Source: Acanthamoeba castellanii str. Neff
Lineage: Eukaryota > Discosea > Longamoebia > Acanthamoebidae
DNA length: 37,704 nt
Direction of reading: 5' to 3'
Assembly (NCBI RefSeq): GCF_000313135.1
Contig: NW_004457626.1
Coordinates: 1-37,704 of the forward strand
Both the position numbers and the translations under genes were made by a program. Below are positions 12,148-23,900 of this stretch, piece by piece. The notes under the pieces are model-generated. The model had not been told where the DNA came from. It searched no databases and saw only the letters and a list, made by a program, of their open reading frames with translations. The stretch's first letter is position 1. Each line of letters opens with the position of its first letter.

Positions 12148-15100
12148 ATGGCCTCTCGCTGTGCGCCCTCCCCATTCCTTCTTTTGATTTATAAATAGAT
12201 AAATAGATAAATTAATAGATGCAAAAATAATTCATTTCTTCAATATTTTTTTGGCGTTGCTCACCCACGCTGTCACGCAGGTGTGGGTCAAATTTTCAGT
12301 CTTTCGAACGAGGTGCGTTTGTCTTTAGCCAAGGGTGCGTTGTGTTTGACTTGGGCTGACGAGGCGGGCGTGATTCACGGACAGGAGCTTGAGAGTGCGG
12401 CAGAGGCGCACAGCAAAAACGCAGAAAGCGGCAAAGAGGAGGACACCGGAGTTGCCGAACAGGTCCGCGTGCGTCTTGAGGAAGACCTCAACAACGCGTG
12501 CTCCATCGCCTGCGGCAGTGCACACGTTGCCGTAGCCACCGGTGAGCTACCCGCTCCTCTCTCTCTCTCTCTCCACCTCTAGTCGTGATCTAAAACCTTC
12601 AATCATCGCTGCGTGTGGCAGACAACGGAGCCGTATACACCTATGGCAGCGGTCGCCTGGGGTGCGTTGTCGATTCGTCTCTCTCATGAAGATTCGGCTC
12701 TGCGGCGTGGACTACTACCTGTCCCAAACGCATGATGTTGATCTGGCTAACGAACGCCCCTACGCGTCGCACAAACAGACAACTTGGGCACGGCAACAAG
12801 AAGGACGTCGAAGTGCCGCATCTGGTCGAAGCCCTGCGCCAGCATCACATCACCACCGTCGCCTGCGGCCGGTACGTCGGCACACCATGGCGCCACCCTC
12901 TTCGTGGTGCCACGGCCTGACAACGAAGAGTGACTGACTCCCTGGGCCATTGCAGAGACCACACCGTGGCGGCCACCGACACTGGCGAGGTCTTCTTCTG
13001 GTACTTCACACCACGTGGTGCGTGGTGATTGTGCTGAGCGATGTGTTTATTTTTTGTTTTTTTTACAATTTTGCGCAGGGGCAATCGTGTGGACTTCGTG
13101 GGATCGGGCAGCGTGGCAGATGCCGAGGTGCTCCCCGTCCGTATCGAAAGCCTGGCAGGGGTGGTCATCCGCCAAATCGCCTGCGGCGCCTACCACACCG
13201 CCGTCCTCGCCGGTACTACTCATCAGCATCACTCATTTCCTGAACCAGTGCTGTTATGAGTGACCTTTACTAACGAGCGGACGCAAATCAAGAAAATGGC
13301 GATCTGTACGTGTGGGGCGAGTACCAGGCCACCAAGTCGTGCGCGCAGTGTAATCACCGCGATCCGTTCCTGGTGTCGAAGGCGATCGAGGGCCAGATCG
13401 TGTCGATCGCATGTGGACCGCACCAAACCATCGCCGTCACCAGTACGCGCTCGCAATCGCACAACACGCACGATATGCGCTACACGCACGCGCTTACGTT
13501 TGTCTTATCACCTGGACAGAGGACCACCGGGTGTGGGCGTGGGGCGGCGGAGTGCTGAAGAATCCCACCAACGGTCACGCGGATCTGCACCAGTTTCATC
13601 GACCGACGCCGGTAGAAGCCTTCGACGGCTACAAGGTGGCCCAGGTGGCCTGCGGCGACTTCAACATCGTCGGCCTCACAGGTGAGCCTCTCACCTCTTT
13701 CTTTCCTTCTCTCTTGGCTGTGCCCAAGCTAACTTTTGTGGAATCCCGACAATGTGGTCTCATACGCACAGTGCACGGGGAAGTGGTCATCGCTCACGAT
13801 CTCGACTACTTCAAGAAGTCGCGTAAGAACACTGCATCCAGGGGATACGGTTGGGGAGGGTCCGTACACGCTCCACGCGCACGCGCACGCGCACGCGCAC
13901 GCACACGCTTCGTTTGGTCTCACATTGCGAGAGCCGGGCCGCGCTAAATGAACAGTTTCTATGCCCTGGGCGACTACCGCGACACGCCCCTGGAGGTGGA
14001 CGACTCGAAACCGCATCGCATTGTGGCGACCAACGTGAAGCCGCTCTTCGGCATCCGCATGCTTCAGGTCACCGTCTATCGGTACCGTCTCCCAGGCGTG
14101 CAATCCTGCTTAGGCGAACCTTGACCCTCTAACTTGCATTCGTACGACACGCGACACACGCGACAGAAATACGGCCATGGGCGTGACTGCATTCGGTGAG
14201 GCCTACACGTGGACCCTTCCCGACCCTTGGCAAAGCTTCTCCAACGCGGTCACTTCGGTCAAAGTTGACGCGCTCAACGTACGTTGCCCCCGCCCGCCCG
14301 CAGTCCTGCGCTGGGTTTCCAATCAATTGGCTGACCCGCACGATTCCCTCCCAGGGCATCGTGGTGGCCCAGGTGGCCTGCGGCGGAGAGCAGACGGCGC
14401 TGCTGGCCGACGAGAGCACCTTCCTCGCCACCCAGCTCCGACATTCGCTCGACGCGCCCCAATTTGCCGACCTGCGCATCGTCATCGACGGCCATCAGAT
14501 CCTCGCCCACAAATGGTAACACGCTACCGTTTGTGCTTCAACTCTTCGCTGTGTGTGGGCATGCGCATGTGTGCGGTGGTGCTTACAGTGCTGTGTGCAG
14601 CATTCTGGCGGCGAGGTGCAAGCACTGGCAGACGCTGCTGTCGCTGCCGGCCGCCCAGCTCGGTGGCTTCCATTTGGACCGCGACAGCCCCGATGGCATC
14701 GACACGCTCACCTTCCCCAGCGGCCACCCCGACGACGGCCGCGAACCCACCAGTGTCGACGCCCAGCACGGCAAGGCCCACAAGCAAGTGTTCTCTTATT
14801 CAATCGTGCTGGCCCTCCTGCAGTACCTCTACACCGACAAGCTCATCGTTCCGAAGCAGTTCGAGAAGCTCGCCACCGACGAGAAAAAGAGAACGAAAGC
14901 GAAGCAAACGGAGAAGCACAAGAAAGTTGAAGAAGACGAAGAGGCCGAGGCCGACGAAACAGAGAACCAAGAAGATGAAGAAGAGGCGAAGAAAGAGAGG
15001 CTCGCGTGGTACAGGCAGCTGGAGAGGGCGGCCAAGTACTTCAAGATCGCACGCCTGCGGAGGCTGTGCCAACGGGCCACCCGGAACCGCGGCTTCGCCG

Positions 15101-16738
15101 TCCAGGTGCCCTCGTCCTCGCTCGGGCTCGACCTCCGGTGGCTCGTCGAGCCCCAGCTCCAGGCCTTTGGCGTCCGCGATCCCCACTGCGACGACGACGA
15201 CGACGACGAGGACGATAACGGTAACGGCCAAGCCGCCAGTTTTAACTCCGACCACCACACTAGCAAGGCGCCAACCGACGCGACAGAGAACCAGAAGGCA
15301 GTCACTTCAAACCTGCGATTCGCGGAGATGCAGGCGGCGATGAAGAAGATCGAGGAGGAGTACGCGCAGAGCCTGGAGCGCGCGCACGACAGGTACCTGG
15401 GCCAGATGCAGCAGGCGGTCGAGCTCTATAGGTCCGAGCTTTCGATCGAAGCGGTCGTGCTGCGCACCAATCATCAGGCGTGGGCGAGGGAGCGCGCCCG
15501 GGCCGATGCCAGCGCGAGCGCACAACGAGCGGCCGAGGCGGCCGAGCTCGAGGCCAAAGAACGAAAAGCGAGGGAAAAGGAGGAAAAGCGACAAGCGCAG
15601 ATCCGGCGGGAGCAGGAGGAGCAGGCGAAGAAGAACGACGACGACAGGAAAAGAGCGAAGCAGGAGGAGCTGGCGCGGCATAGGGAGGAAAAAGCGAAAG
15701 AAAAGATCGGCTTGGGCGGAGGCGACGAGAGCGACTTGGAGCGGCAAATGGTGCAGGAGCGGGGCGCCGATGTCAAATTCCTGCTCGGTGGCGGGTGCCT
15801 GTGGGCGCACAAACTGGTCATCACGTCCTCCTGCGAGCACTTCCGACTCATGTTTGCAAGCGGTACGCTCGACACGACACGCGACACACGGCGCACACAC
15901 GACGCACACGACACACGGAATGTGCTCATTGCGCGTGGAATGGTTAGGAATGCGTGAGAGCGAGCTGGGAGAGGTTGATCTGGGCGAGGGCGTGGAGGCG
16001 GGCGTGTTCGTCCACATGCTGGCCTTCCTCTACACGGACTCGCTGGCCGGCGTCGATGCCAACACGGCCATCGATCTCATCGCCATCGCCGACCAGTTCA
16101 TGCTGCCCCGCATGAAGAGCATCTGCGAGATCCGCATCCAGAAGGATATCGACCCGGACAACGTGGCCTACGTCTTCCAGGGCGCAGACATGTATCAGGT
16201 ACTCTCGCACGGCACACACGACACACACACGACACGACACGACACGACACACACGGCACACACACGGGCATTGACACGTAACGCGTAGGCGACGCGGTTG
16301 CGAAGCTTCTGCCTGGGGTTCATGGCGCACCACTTCGACGAGGTGCAGCACACGGAAACGTTCGCCGCTCTGCCGCCCCATCTCGCCAAGGAGGTGCGCG
16401 ACAAGGCCAAAACCGTTCAGCGCGCCGCGCCCCATAAGCCGGCTCCAGTGCCCCAGGCGCCGCCACCCCCAGCAGCGAAGATCGGTGGTGGTGGACCAGC
16501 GATGAAGGCCGGAGGAAGGCCGCTGCCTCCACCAGCCCCGGGCGGAGGGGGACCGCCGCCGCCGCCGCCCACGACAGCGCAGACCCTCGCCGCCCAGCAA
16601 GCCATTGCGGCAGCGTACCCGACCGCGGAGCACGCGCAACCACAACCCGACCGGCTCCTTCTGGCGACGCCCCACGACGCAGCTCCGAGGCGAGGTGGTG
16701 GCAAGAAGAAAAAGGACAACAACTGTCTTGTCTCCTGA
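12148..16738 (+). CDS. RCC1 propeller with two BTB domains and C-terminal CaaX box
   Basis: RCC1-type repeats occupy ~12300-14445; seven (V/I)ACG-like blade motifs are visible (SIACGSAH, TVACGRDH, QIACGAYH, SIACGPHQ, QVACGDFN, one degenerate, QVACGGEQ), consistent with a seven-bladed propeller. BTB1 follows (DLRIVIDGHQILAHK at ~14473-14517) and is interrupted by an insert (~14660-14780) before YSIVLALLQYLYTDKL. Next come a Lys/Glu-rich segment, an Asp run (~15188-15215) and a long charged coiled coil (~15310-15710). BTB2 spans ~15757-16200 (ADVKFLLG, LAFLYTDSL). The tail is Pro-rich and ends in KKKKDNN then CLVS, a polybasic region plus CaaX prenylation box. BTB proteins often recruit Cul3. 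A split BTB1, second BTB and CaaX recall RhoBTB, with RCC1 in place of the GTPase. The five-codon first exon (12148-12160) is inferred from a good ATG context and in-frame splicing to 12281. Confidence 0.85.
13873..13908. repeat. Intronic (CACGCG)n-type simple repeat
   Basis: A short CACGCG/CACGCA hexamer tract lies in an intron of the RCC1-BTB gene, close to the next acceptor. It is one of several CA-rich intronic tracts in this window. Confidence 0.7.
16204..16266. repeat. Intronic ACACGAC-rich simple repeat
   Basis: An irregular CACACGA/CACGACA tract fills most of the intron that interrupts the second BTB domain of the RCC1-BTB gene, between MYQ (~16198) and the exon starting near 16289. 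Confidence 0.7.
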
Positions 16739-17004
16739 TGTTGTTGTATGACGGCACCACCATGATGACGAAGATGAACTACTGCAAGCTGGTTAGTCCC
16801 TTTCTATTGTCCTTTTTTGTCAGAGCCAGAAAGACGACCAAGGCGAGCACGAACGGAAGGCGAGCATCATTCGTTGGTGACATTCACTTCTTACCGGTCA
16901 GTGTAGGATTAGCCAATCAAGTCTTGTTTCTTTCTGGGTTTGGGAACTTGAATTGTTGCCTAAAAGTACTCTTGTCTTGTTTTCTGTCTTCCGCACTGAA
17001 CACG
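16739..17004. other. Intergenic spacer between RCC1-BTB and F-box/GTPase genes
   Basis: This spacer should contain the 3' UTR of the RCC1-BTB gene and the upstream region of the F-box gene. It has lower GC than the neighbouring exons. An open frame begins near 16738 but has no recognisable protein features. No distinct element is named. Confidence 0.4.
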
Positions 17005-19991
17005 ATGGACTCTCTCACCCTCCCGCCTGAGGTGCGCTTCTTCAACGGATAAACCCTAACGCTTGTGTCTTTTTTTAACCAGTTATCTTTATTCTTCTTT
17101 TTTTTATTATAAATTTCTATTCACCCCCCCCCCAATGGTGGTCGGCAGGCGTGGGTGCACGTTCTTTCGTTTGTGGATGCCAACAGCATTGCGAACCGGG
17201 TCGGTCTCGTTTCGCACGCCTTCCACGCGTTGGCCACCGAGCCGCAGCTCTGGCGCCGCCTCGTCCTCCGCGACTTCCCCGCCTCAAGCTCCTCGGCAGA
17301 CTCTGCCAGGCGCAACCTGTACGAAGGCGAGCCCGATGGCTGGCGCAAGACCTTCTACGCCCACCGATGGCTTGAGCGCTCGGTACCGCTCCGCACGATG
17401 CCCCCCCTACAAGACCCAGCTCTGACCCGAATGTGTCGGCCGGCGCCGCGTTGATAGAAGCGGCCCCGGTTCTGTCTTCTGGGCCACGTTGACTGCGGCA
17501 AGTCGACCCTCCTGGGTACCACGTGAACAAAACCTCTTCATTTTAGCTCCGACGTGTGTGGCTGATGAGGTGCGACGACTGTCAGGGCGCATGCTGCTGG
17601 GTTTGGGCCAGGTCACTCAGCAGGAGGTGAACCGGCTGAGAGATGCCGCTTTTGAGTGGGGCAAGGGCTCGTTCATGTACGCGTGGTGCTCAGACCGCAC
17701 GGACGCCGAACGACAGCGTGGCATCAGTACGCGTTTATGATGAACTCATCTACTCGGTTGGCGCGCATTAACTCTCAGTGTCTGACTCGCGCGGTGATGT
17801 GTGTGCGTGTGCGGTGGTGTGTGCGTGTGCGTGTGCGTGTGGAATCTAATGAGCAGCAATCGAATGGCACGCAAAGGAGTGTACGCTGAGCAGTGGCCGC
17901 GAGATCGAAATCATTGACGTGCCGGGCCACCGCGACTTTAACAAGAACGCTTCCATCGTACGTTGAAAGGCGCAGTTACTTCTCGTGTGGACGTCACACC
18001 AACTCGCCACTGGCACAAACCACAAAAAAATGGTCGCACGCGTGCTGTGAACAGGGAGCCTCGATGGCTGATGTGGCGATGCTCGTGGTGGGTGCCGGCC
18101 ACGGCGAATTCGAAGCTGGCGTTAGCGACCACGGCTGGTTTCTGGGAGGTAAGCTGCAACATGTTGCAGAACTCACTTCCATTCCTTGTGCACAACGTGC
18201 TGATCTCACATATGAAACACACGACACACCAGGCACCAACCACCACCTGCTGCTGGCCAAGAGCCTCAGCATGTCCAAGGTCATCGTCGTGGTCAACAAG
18301 ATGGACGATCGCAGCGTAAATTATAGCCAGACCCGCTTCAACGTACCCTCTCCCTCTCTTCTCTTGAGAGAATAGTCGCTGCCCATTCGTGGCCCACTCA
18401 CGCCCGTGCGCTCCGCTCTGCCACAGGAGATCAAGGACGACGTGTTGCGCATCGCGGGCGGCGTTGGATACAAGCCCGAAGGTACGTCATGGCCCACCAC
18501 TGTTCTGTCATTCGTGTGCCTGACCTTTACCCACACACCACCGCACACGCACACACCATCGCTCACGCACACACGCACACACGCACACAATCACGCCAGA
18601 CTTGGAGGTGGTTCCCATCTCGGCGTGGACTGGCGAGAATGTGGTGACGGCGCCGTCTTCGATGCCCTGGTACAATGGTCCGATGCTGTTCGAGGTCATG
18701 GAGCAGGTGGCGAGGGCCGTCACGACGTCGGCGCCCGGCGAGGTGGTGGCCAAGCGGCCGGTGTTCGGTCCCACGCGCGTGTCGATCTTGCAACGGGTGA
18801 ACAAGCGGTGCACCACCACCGGCACTGACATTGCACAGAAGCAAGAGGAGGTGGTGAAGGCGCTGGTGCAGTGGGGAACGGTGCGCGAGGGGCAGGTCCT
18901 GGAGGGGTGCTGCCGACGCCCGTCGTCACACCGACCCCTCGACGTCGTGCGGGTGTCTTGCCACAGCCGACCACCTCCGTCGCCACCTTCACCGTGCGCA
19001 GCATTCAGCGCTTCCAAACGCCCAGGTGCAAGGAGCCCCGTGACCTCCTCCGGCCTCAGCACTATGTTACCACCACACGGCACGACGCGGCCCGAATGCT
19101 AGTATGTGTGTGCGCCACTTGTGCTTTACCTGTGGTGAGCAGATCCAGGGCCGCGGCGGGCGAGTACGTCGGGCTGCGACTGAGACTGGAACACCTTCCC
19201 CCCGCAGCGGAAAGTGCCGCTGCGGCTGCGACAAGGCATTTTCCTCTTCGTTCTTCGTTCTTCGTTCTTCGTTCTTCGTTCTTCGTTCTTCGTTCTTCGT
19301 TCTTCTTCGAATGCCATTCCAGATCTGATGTGTTCGCTTTCGGCAGGAATTCGTCGAAGGCAATACCGCTCCTGCGTAGGGGCATGGTGCTGCTGGCCGC
19401 TGCCGAGCGGGCTGGTGCGGTCGCAGGTGGGAATGCCCTGACTGGGCGCGTTGAGTCGCTCACGGTCCGTCTCGACCACTCGACCCCGGTCAGCTTGCGT
19501 TGCGGCTCCGAGCCCTACTTCATCATCCACTCGTCCGCCGCTCCCTATCGGTATGCGAACCCAGCCCGACCCTACAAGCAAGCGCGTGCCCGCACCACCG
19601 CACACGCTCACGCACACCACTGACATGGGGGCTGGTCGCCAAATAACTGTAGGGTGGACAAGATCTTGCGCTGCTGGGACAAGGACGGACAGGAGGTAAA
19701 GGTCGATGACGCATCGGACGGCAAGGCGACAGTGATTACGGTGAAAGTTGGCATGAGCACCCTTCTGCTAGTCAAACCGCTCGTACGTTGAATCACCACC
19801 GCACACGCTCACACCACCGCACAGGCGTGTACTGACTGCTTGCTGGAACCTTTATGCAGGGCGATGTGTGTGTCGAGCCGTTCGTGAACAATGCGGCCAT
19901 GGGCACGGTGCTCATGTTCGACCGGCGGCGCCTCGTGGCCTCTGGGCGCATTGAAACCGTCCAGCGGCTCGGAAGCGAGGTCATCGACTGA
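17005..19991 (+). CDS. F-box domain fused to eEF1A/HBS1-like translational GTPase
   Basis: Exon 1 (17005-17031) encodes MDSLTLPPE and splices to 17149-17382, completing an F-box (LPPEAWVHVLSFVDANS then LWRRLVLRDFP). A 75-nt intron (17383-17457) joins this in frame to KRPRFCLLGHVDCGKSTLL, the G1 loop of an eEF1A-family GTPase. The rest of the G domain follows: GKGSFMYAW and DRTDAERQRGIS (G2), DVPGHRDF (G3, ~17920), NKMD (G4, ~18297) and SAWTGEN (G5, ~18620). Domain 2 (FTVRSIQRF, AGEYVGLRLR, LRRGMVLLAA) and domain 3 (up to 19991, VEPFVNNAAMG) complete the fold. F-boxes bind Skp1 in SCF ubiquitin ligases; eEF1A/HBS1 relatives deliver tRNA or decoding factors to ribosomes. The combination could mark ribosome-linked ubiquitylation, but that is inference. 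The GTPase part has no Met of its own. Splicing near 18894-18965 and 19200-19355 is uncertain. Confidence 0.78.
18526..18593. repeat. Intronic CA-rich simple repeat
   Basis: An irregular (CA)n/(CACACG)n tract fills the intron between VGYKPE and DLEVVPISAW in the GTPase domain. Confidence 0.7.
19244..19309. repeat. TTCTTCG heptamer tandem repeat
   Basis: Seven perfect TTCTTCG units (19251-19299), flanked by a partial unit on each side, form a pure pyrimidine-plus-G tract. It lies in a probable intron of the F-box/GTPase gene, upstream of the acceptor at ~19353. The unit length of seven keeps all three frames open on both strands, so apparent repeat proteins here are artefacts. Confidence 0.85.
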
Positions 19992-20570
19992 TGCACACAC
20001 TTGCCCCCCCCCCCACAAATCACGCTGAGACATCAATTTTAGCCTCAACACCAAACATGCACTCACGAGCCTGCCAACAGGATTTTGTGTAGTTTATGTT
20101 GAATGCAGAAACATGCTATCACCAGATGCACAGCAGTTGTGCGTACAACGCTGACTTCTTGGAAGTGGGGCTGAATCAGGCATGGTCTGGTGTGCTGGCA
20201 AGTCACAGTTCAGCTGGGTGTAATGAAGGAGTGGAGAGCAAGCAGAAACAGGCAGGAGACAAGCGTCTAAGGTGGAAGTCAGTCATGGTCAAGTGCCATG
20301 AGCAAAGCGCTGGCCAAGGCCAGGGGTGGAAAGCAAAGGCAGAGTAACATGGACAGCCAAGACAATGTGGATGAGGATCAAGAGGAAGAGGAGGTCATGA
20401 TCCAAGATGGCAAGGAGAGCCCATCACTCTTCAACAACACTGAATGAGAGAAAACAGCGAGAAATGGCCTCTGTTTGTTGAGGGGGTTTTGGAGTGGCGG
20501 ATTGGACACACGAATAAAAAGCACAAAGAAATACCTGCACACAACAGACAACCTCAGCCACAGCACCCGA
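19992..20570. other. Intergenic region with a compositionally atypical core
   Basis: The first ~80 bases should be the 3' UTR of the GTPase gene. From ~20080 to 20450 the sequence is less GC-rich than the exons, purine-rich on the plus strand, and contains small open frames (20096-20347; 20298-20447, the latter with an acidic stretch DEDQEEEEV). Neither shows a recognised domain, and they overlap in different frames. It may be a decayed mobile-element or gene fragment, but no terminal repeats or target-site duplications were seen. Confidence 0.3.
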
Positions 20571-20870
20571 TGTCGAGTGCGGAGAACAAGAACGGAAGGA
20601 AGGGAAAGCCCAAGGCCTACGTTAGCACGGTCATCGACGCCCCGATCGAGGCGGTGTGGGCTACTGCCGGGCGGTTTGCCGACCTCTCGTGGGCCGGCCT
20701 CGACGGCTCATACCACCGAGCACGTGGCTTTGGCCAAGCTTCTCCTCTACGACGCCGGTGGTGTGAAACGCAGGAGAGCAGAGTTTGATGAGGCGGCCGT
20801 GGAGCAGGCCATCGAGCAGGGCGTTTACACGAGTGCCTTCAACAGCCTCCGTAAGGCCGCCGCCGTCTGA
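20571..20870 (+). pseudogene. Collapsed SRPBCC (START/Bet v1-like) gene remnant
   Basis: The frame from ATG 20571 encodes a basic N-terminus and then YVSTVIDAPIEAVWATAGRF, the first strand and helix of an SRPBCC lipid-binding fold (the APxxVW signature), up to DLSW at ~20691. That frame then runs into non-homologous sequence and stops at 20788. A different frame over ~20700-20870 encodes a plausible C-terminal helix of the same fold (VEQAIEQGVYTSAFNSLRKA) and stops at 20870. The family is usually ~140-150 residues, so about 70-80 central residues appear to be missing together with a frame change. No GT-AG intron restores the reading. A small expressed protein or an assembly error are alternatives. 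Confidence 0.45.
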
Positions 20871-20918
20871 TTCTTGATCTTTACAAGTGTTTAGTTTTGT
20901 CTTGGGGTGAAGGAGTCG

Positions 20919-23900
20919 TCAAGAGAGGGTGGTTGGGTGGTTCGGGAAAAGGGTGTCGATGGCGGAGGAGAGCGAGGCAAAGTGGACGGGCTTGGTGAGA
21001 TGGAGCGCAAAGCCGGCATCCTTGCTCCGCTTGACGTCTTCCTCCATGCCGTAGCCCGACAACGCGATGCCCTGTGCGTGCGTGAGCACACACCCACAGG
21101 CACACGCACTACCGCACACGCACACTCACGACCACACACACACGCCACACGCCACACGCACGTACCTGCAGGTGGTATTTGGCCTTGAGGGCAGCCATCA
21201 GATCGAGACCCGACCCATCGGGTAGGCCGATGTCGCTGATGACGAGGTCGAACTGGCCCTTCTCCTCGTCGGCCACGCGCAGCGCATCGGCCACCGACGA
21301 CGCTACGAGTACATTGTAGTTGAGCTTCTGGCGCAGCAGGCGCGCCATGATCATGAGCGTCGTCTTGTTGTCCTCCACCAACATCACCTGCTCGCCCCGA
21401 GCCCGCTCGCATCAGCGCACCAAGACCACACACACACACACACACACACACAACACGAACCTTGAGCGACCGAGTTACTCCTACGAGCGGTGAGTGGGGC
21501 GGGGTGAGCGGTGCCACCGTCTGCTCGCCGACGGTGACGTCGTGTAAAGACTTGCCCTCGAGAGGCGGCACAGAGGCGACCATGGTAGGTTCGTCGGCCG
21601 CCGCGCGTACGGTAGGGAGATGGACGGTAAACGTGGCCCCCTTGTCCTTCCCCTCGCTCGATGCCTTGAGCTTGCCCCTGTGCATCTCCACAAACGATCT
21701 GTCGCACGACACACGACACACACGACACACGACACACACGACACACACGACACACACGACACACACGACACACACGACACACGACGCACATGGGGCACAT
21801 AAAGTGCGTCAGCCTCACAATAGTTCGGTTCAGCGAGTAAAGTGGGTGAGTGGGGGGGGGAAGGTACCGGGAGATGGCGAGGCCGAGACCGAGGCCGCCG
21901 AAGCGCACGGTGATGGAGGCGTCGCCCTGCTCGAAGGCCCGGAACAGGTGCGGCATGACGTGGCTCTCGATGCCGATGCCCGTGTCGGCGATCTCCACCC
22001 GCAGCATCACCACCCGTTCCAGCTCCTCGGCCTCCCCAACCGCGACGGCCGGCCCAATGCCGACATCGCGCTCGGGCGAGTGTGCGCCCGCAGTCACCGC
22101 TCGCGGTGACCGCACGCGCGGGCGGTCGAGGGCGTAGTTGGAGGTGCGGATCGTGATGGCGCCGCCCTCGGGCGTGAACTTGATCGCATTCTGGTGTGTG
22201 TGTGTGTGTGTGTGTGTTGTGTGTGTGTGTGTGTGGCAAAATGAAGTAAGGTCACGGGTTGCGTTGCCACGACAGAAAAAGCATTGGGGCCGTACCTTGA
22301 CAATATTCCAAAACACCTGCTGCAACCTGCAATCGCATAAAGTAATGAAAATTACTACAACAACAAAGAATAATACGAATAATAAAAGAACAGTACCGAG
22401 CGGGGTCGCCGGCGAGGGTATCGGCGGTGGCGTGGAGGTGGCAGGTGATGGTGAGGTGCTTGGCATTGACCTCGTGCGCTACGATCTGCAGCGTGCGGCC
22501 GAGGATCTCGTGGACGGCCACCTCTTGCAGGTTGAGCTTGAGCTTGTTTCGCGAGATCTTGGTGAGGTCGAGCAGGTCGTCAATGAGCTGCACCTCGAGC
22601 TCGACCGACTCGTGAATGATCCGCACGTTCTCCTCCACCTGCGCCGACAGTCCCTCGCCTGTGTGCAGCGAAACAAAACTCTGAGCCATGCCGCACACGC
22701 ACGACCGCACACGCACACGCACACCAGCCACCGCACACACGCACACACACACGCACGTTCGTTTACGTACTGAGGAGGGACTCGGAGAGGAGGAGGGCGG
22801 GGGTGAGCGGCGTGCGCAGTTCGTGCGACAGCGCCGCGAGAAAGTGGTCCTTGGCCAGGTTCGCGCTCTCGGCCTCGCGGTACAACCGCACATTGTCGAT
22901 TGCCATCCCTGCCCGCAGCGCCAGCTCCGCACACACCGCCTTATCCTCGCTCTGCGCGCATGACACGGACTCACCGTAATGAGCGCGTGTGTCGTGTGGC
23001 GTGTGCGTGCGCGTGTGCGTGTGCGTGTCGTGGGTACCAGGAATTCGCTGTGGACGGAGGACTGGCGCACAAACAGCCAGGTGCCGTAGACCCGGCCGTG
23101 GCCTTGCAGCACGTGCACCACAAAATTGTCGGCTGTCGGCAGGCCGCACTCGATGCCCACGCGGTCGCCGTTGCTCAACCGCAGCACCCGGTAGTACCGG
23201 TCCACCGTCTGCCGCTCCTCCTCTGCCGTTTCCCTTTTGCTCGGCCCGAGCTGGTGCATTTGCCACAGCTGCGTCGACGCGTTGGCCGTGGCGATGCGCT
23301 GGAGGCAGCCGTTCTCGCCCACCACGTCCAACACGCTCCAGTCGGCCACCACCGACCCTGAACAGAGCTCGTTGCCAGTGAGCCACCGCGAGACACTGCG
23401 ATGGAGCGCAGCAGGGCCGGGGTGCGTACCTTCGATGATGTCGAGCACAGACCGGAGGATGGTGGGCAGGTGGCTCTCGACGCTGGTGTTCAGCATGCGC
23501 CCGACCCGGGCCAGAAGCGCGAGCCGGGCTTCGGCCTTCTTTCGCGGCGTGACGTCGATCGTGAACACCGACACCCCGCCGTCCGACCCCGGATACAGCC
23601 GGACCTCGTACCTGCGCCGATGTGAGGCCGGGGTTCGCAAGTGCAGCAGGGGCCTCGTTGAACAGGGAGTGTCCACCACTACGTACCAGCAGTCGCGGGG
23701 GGCGTAGTGGTAATCGAATATGAGGTCGACCTGGTCCCTGATGGCCCGCTCGATGTTGCGCATCACAAGGCCGTCCTCCGTGTCGACCATGTATCGCGAC
23801 GCCCGCCGGCCCAGGATTTCTGTGTTCCCAGCGACACACCACACACACACACACACACACCAAGTCAGCAGAGTGTGTCTCAACTCTGATTGGCTACCGA

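Noticed and set aside
12283..12582. Independent gene starting at a GTG at 12283
   Set aside because: There is no ATG, the frame continues upstream to an AG acceptor at 12280, and it joins in phase to a five-codon exon with a good ATG context at 12148. It is the second exon of the RCC1-BTB gene.
14800..15305. Minus-strand frames rich in Val/Leu or Ser opposite the coiled coil
   Set aside because: They are reverse complements of Lys/Glu/Asp-rich codons in the RCC1-BTB gene, so they are shadows.
14177..15343. Long plus-strand open frame of 388 codons overlapping the RCC1-BTB gene
   Set aside because: It is Arg/Pro/Ser/Thr-rich with no domain and lies out of frame with the continuous BTB and coiled-coil coding sequence. 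High GC removes stops from shadow frames.
17383..17457. F-box gene ending by read-through into this segment as a separate ~110-residue protein
   Set aside because: Read-through adds only low-information sequence, while the segment has GT-AG ends and its removal keeps the frame into the GTPase G1 loop, which lacks a start. It remains the main alternative to the fusion.
19062..19626. Minus-strand protein with repeated EERRTKN units
   Set aside because: The repeat is only a translation of the TTCTTCG heptamer array, and the plus strand carries the GTPase exons on both sides.
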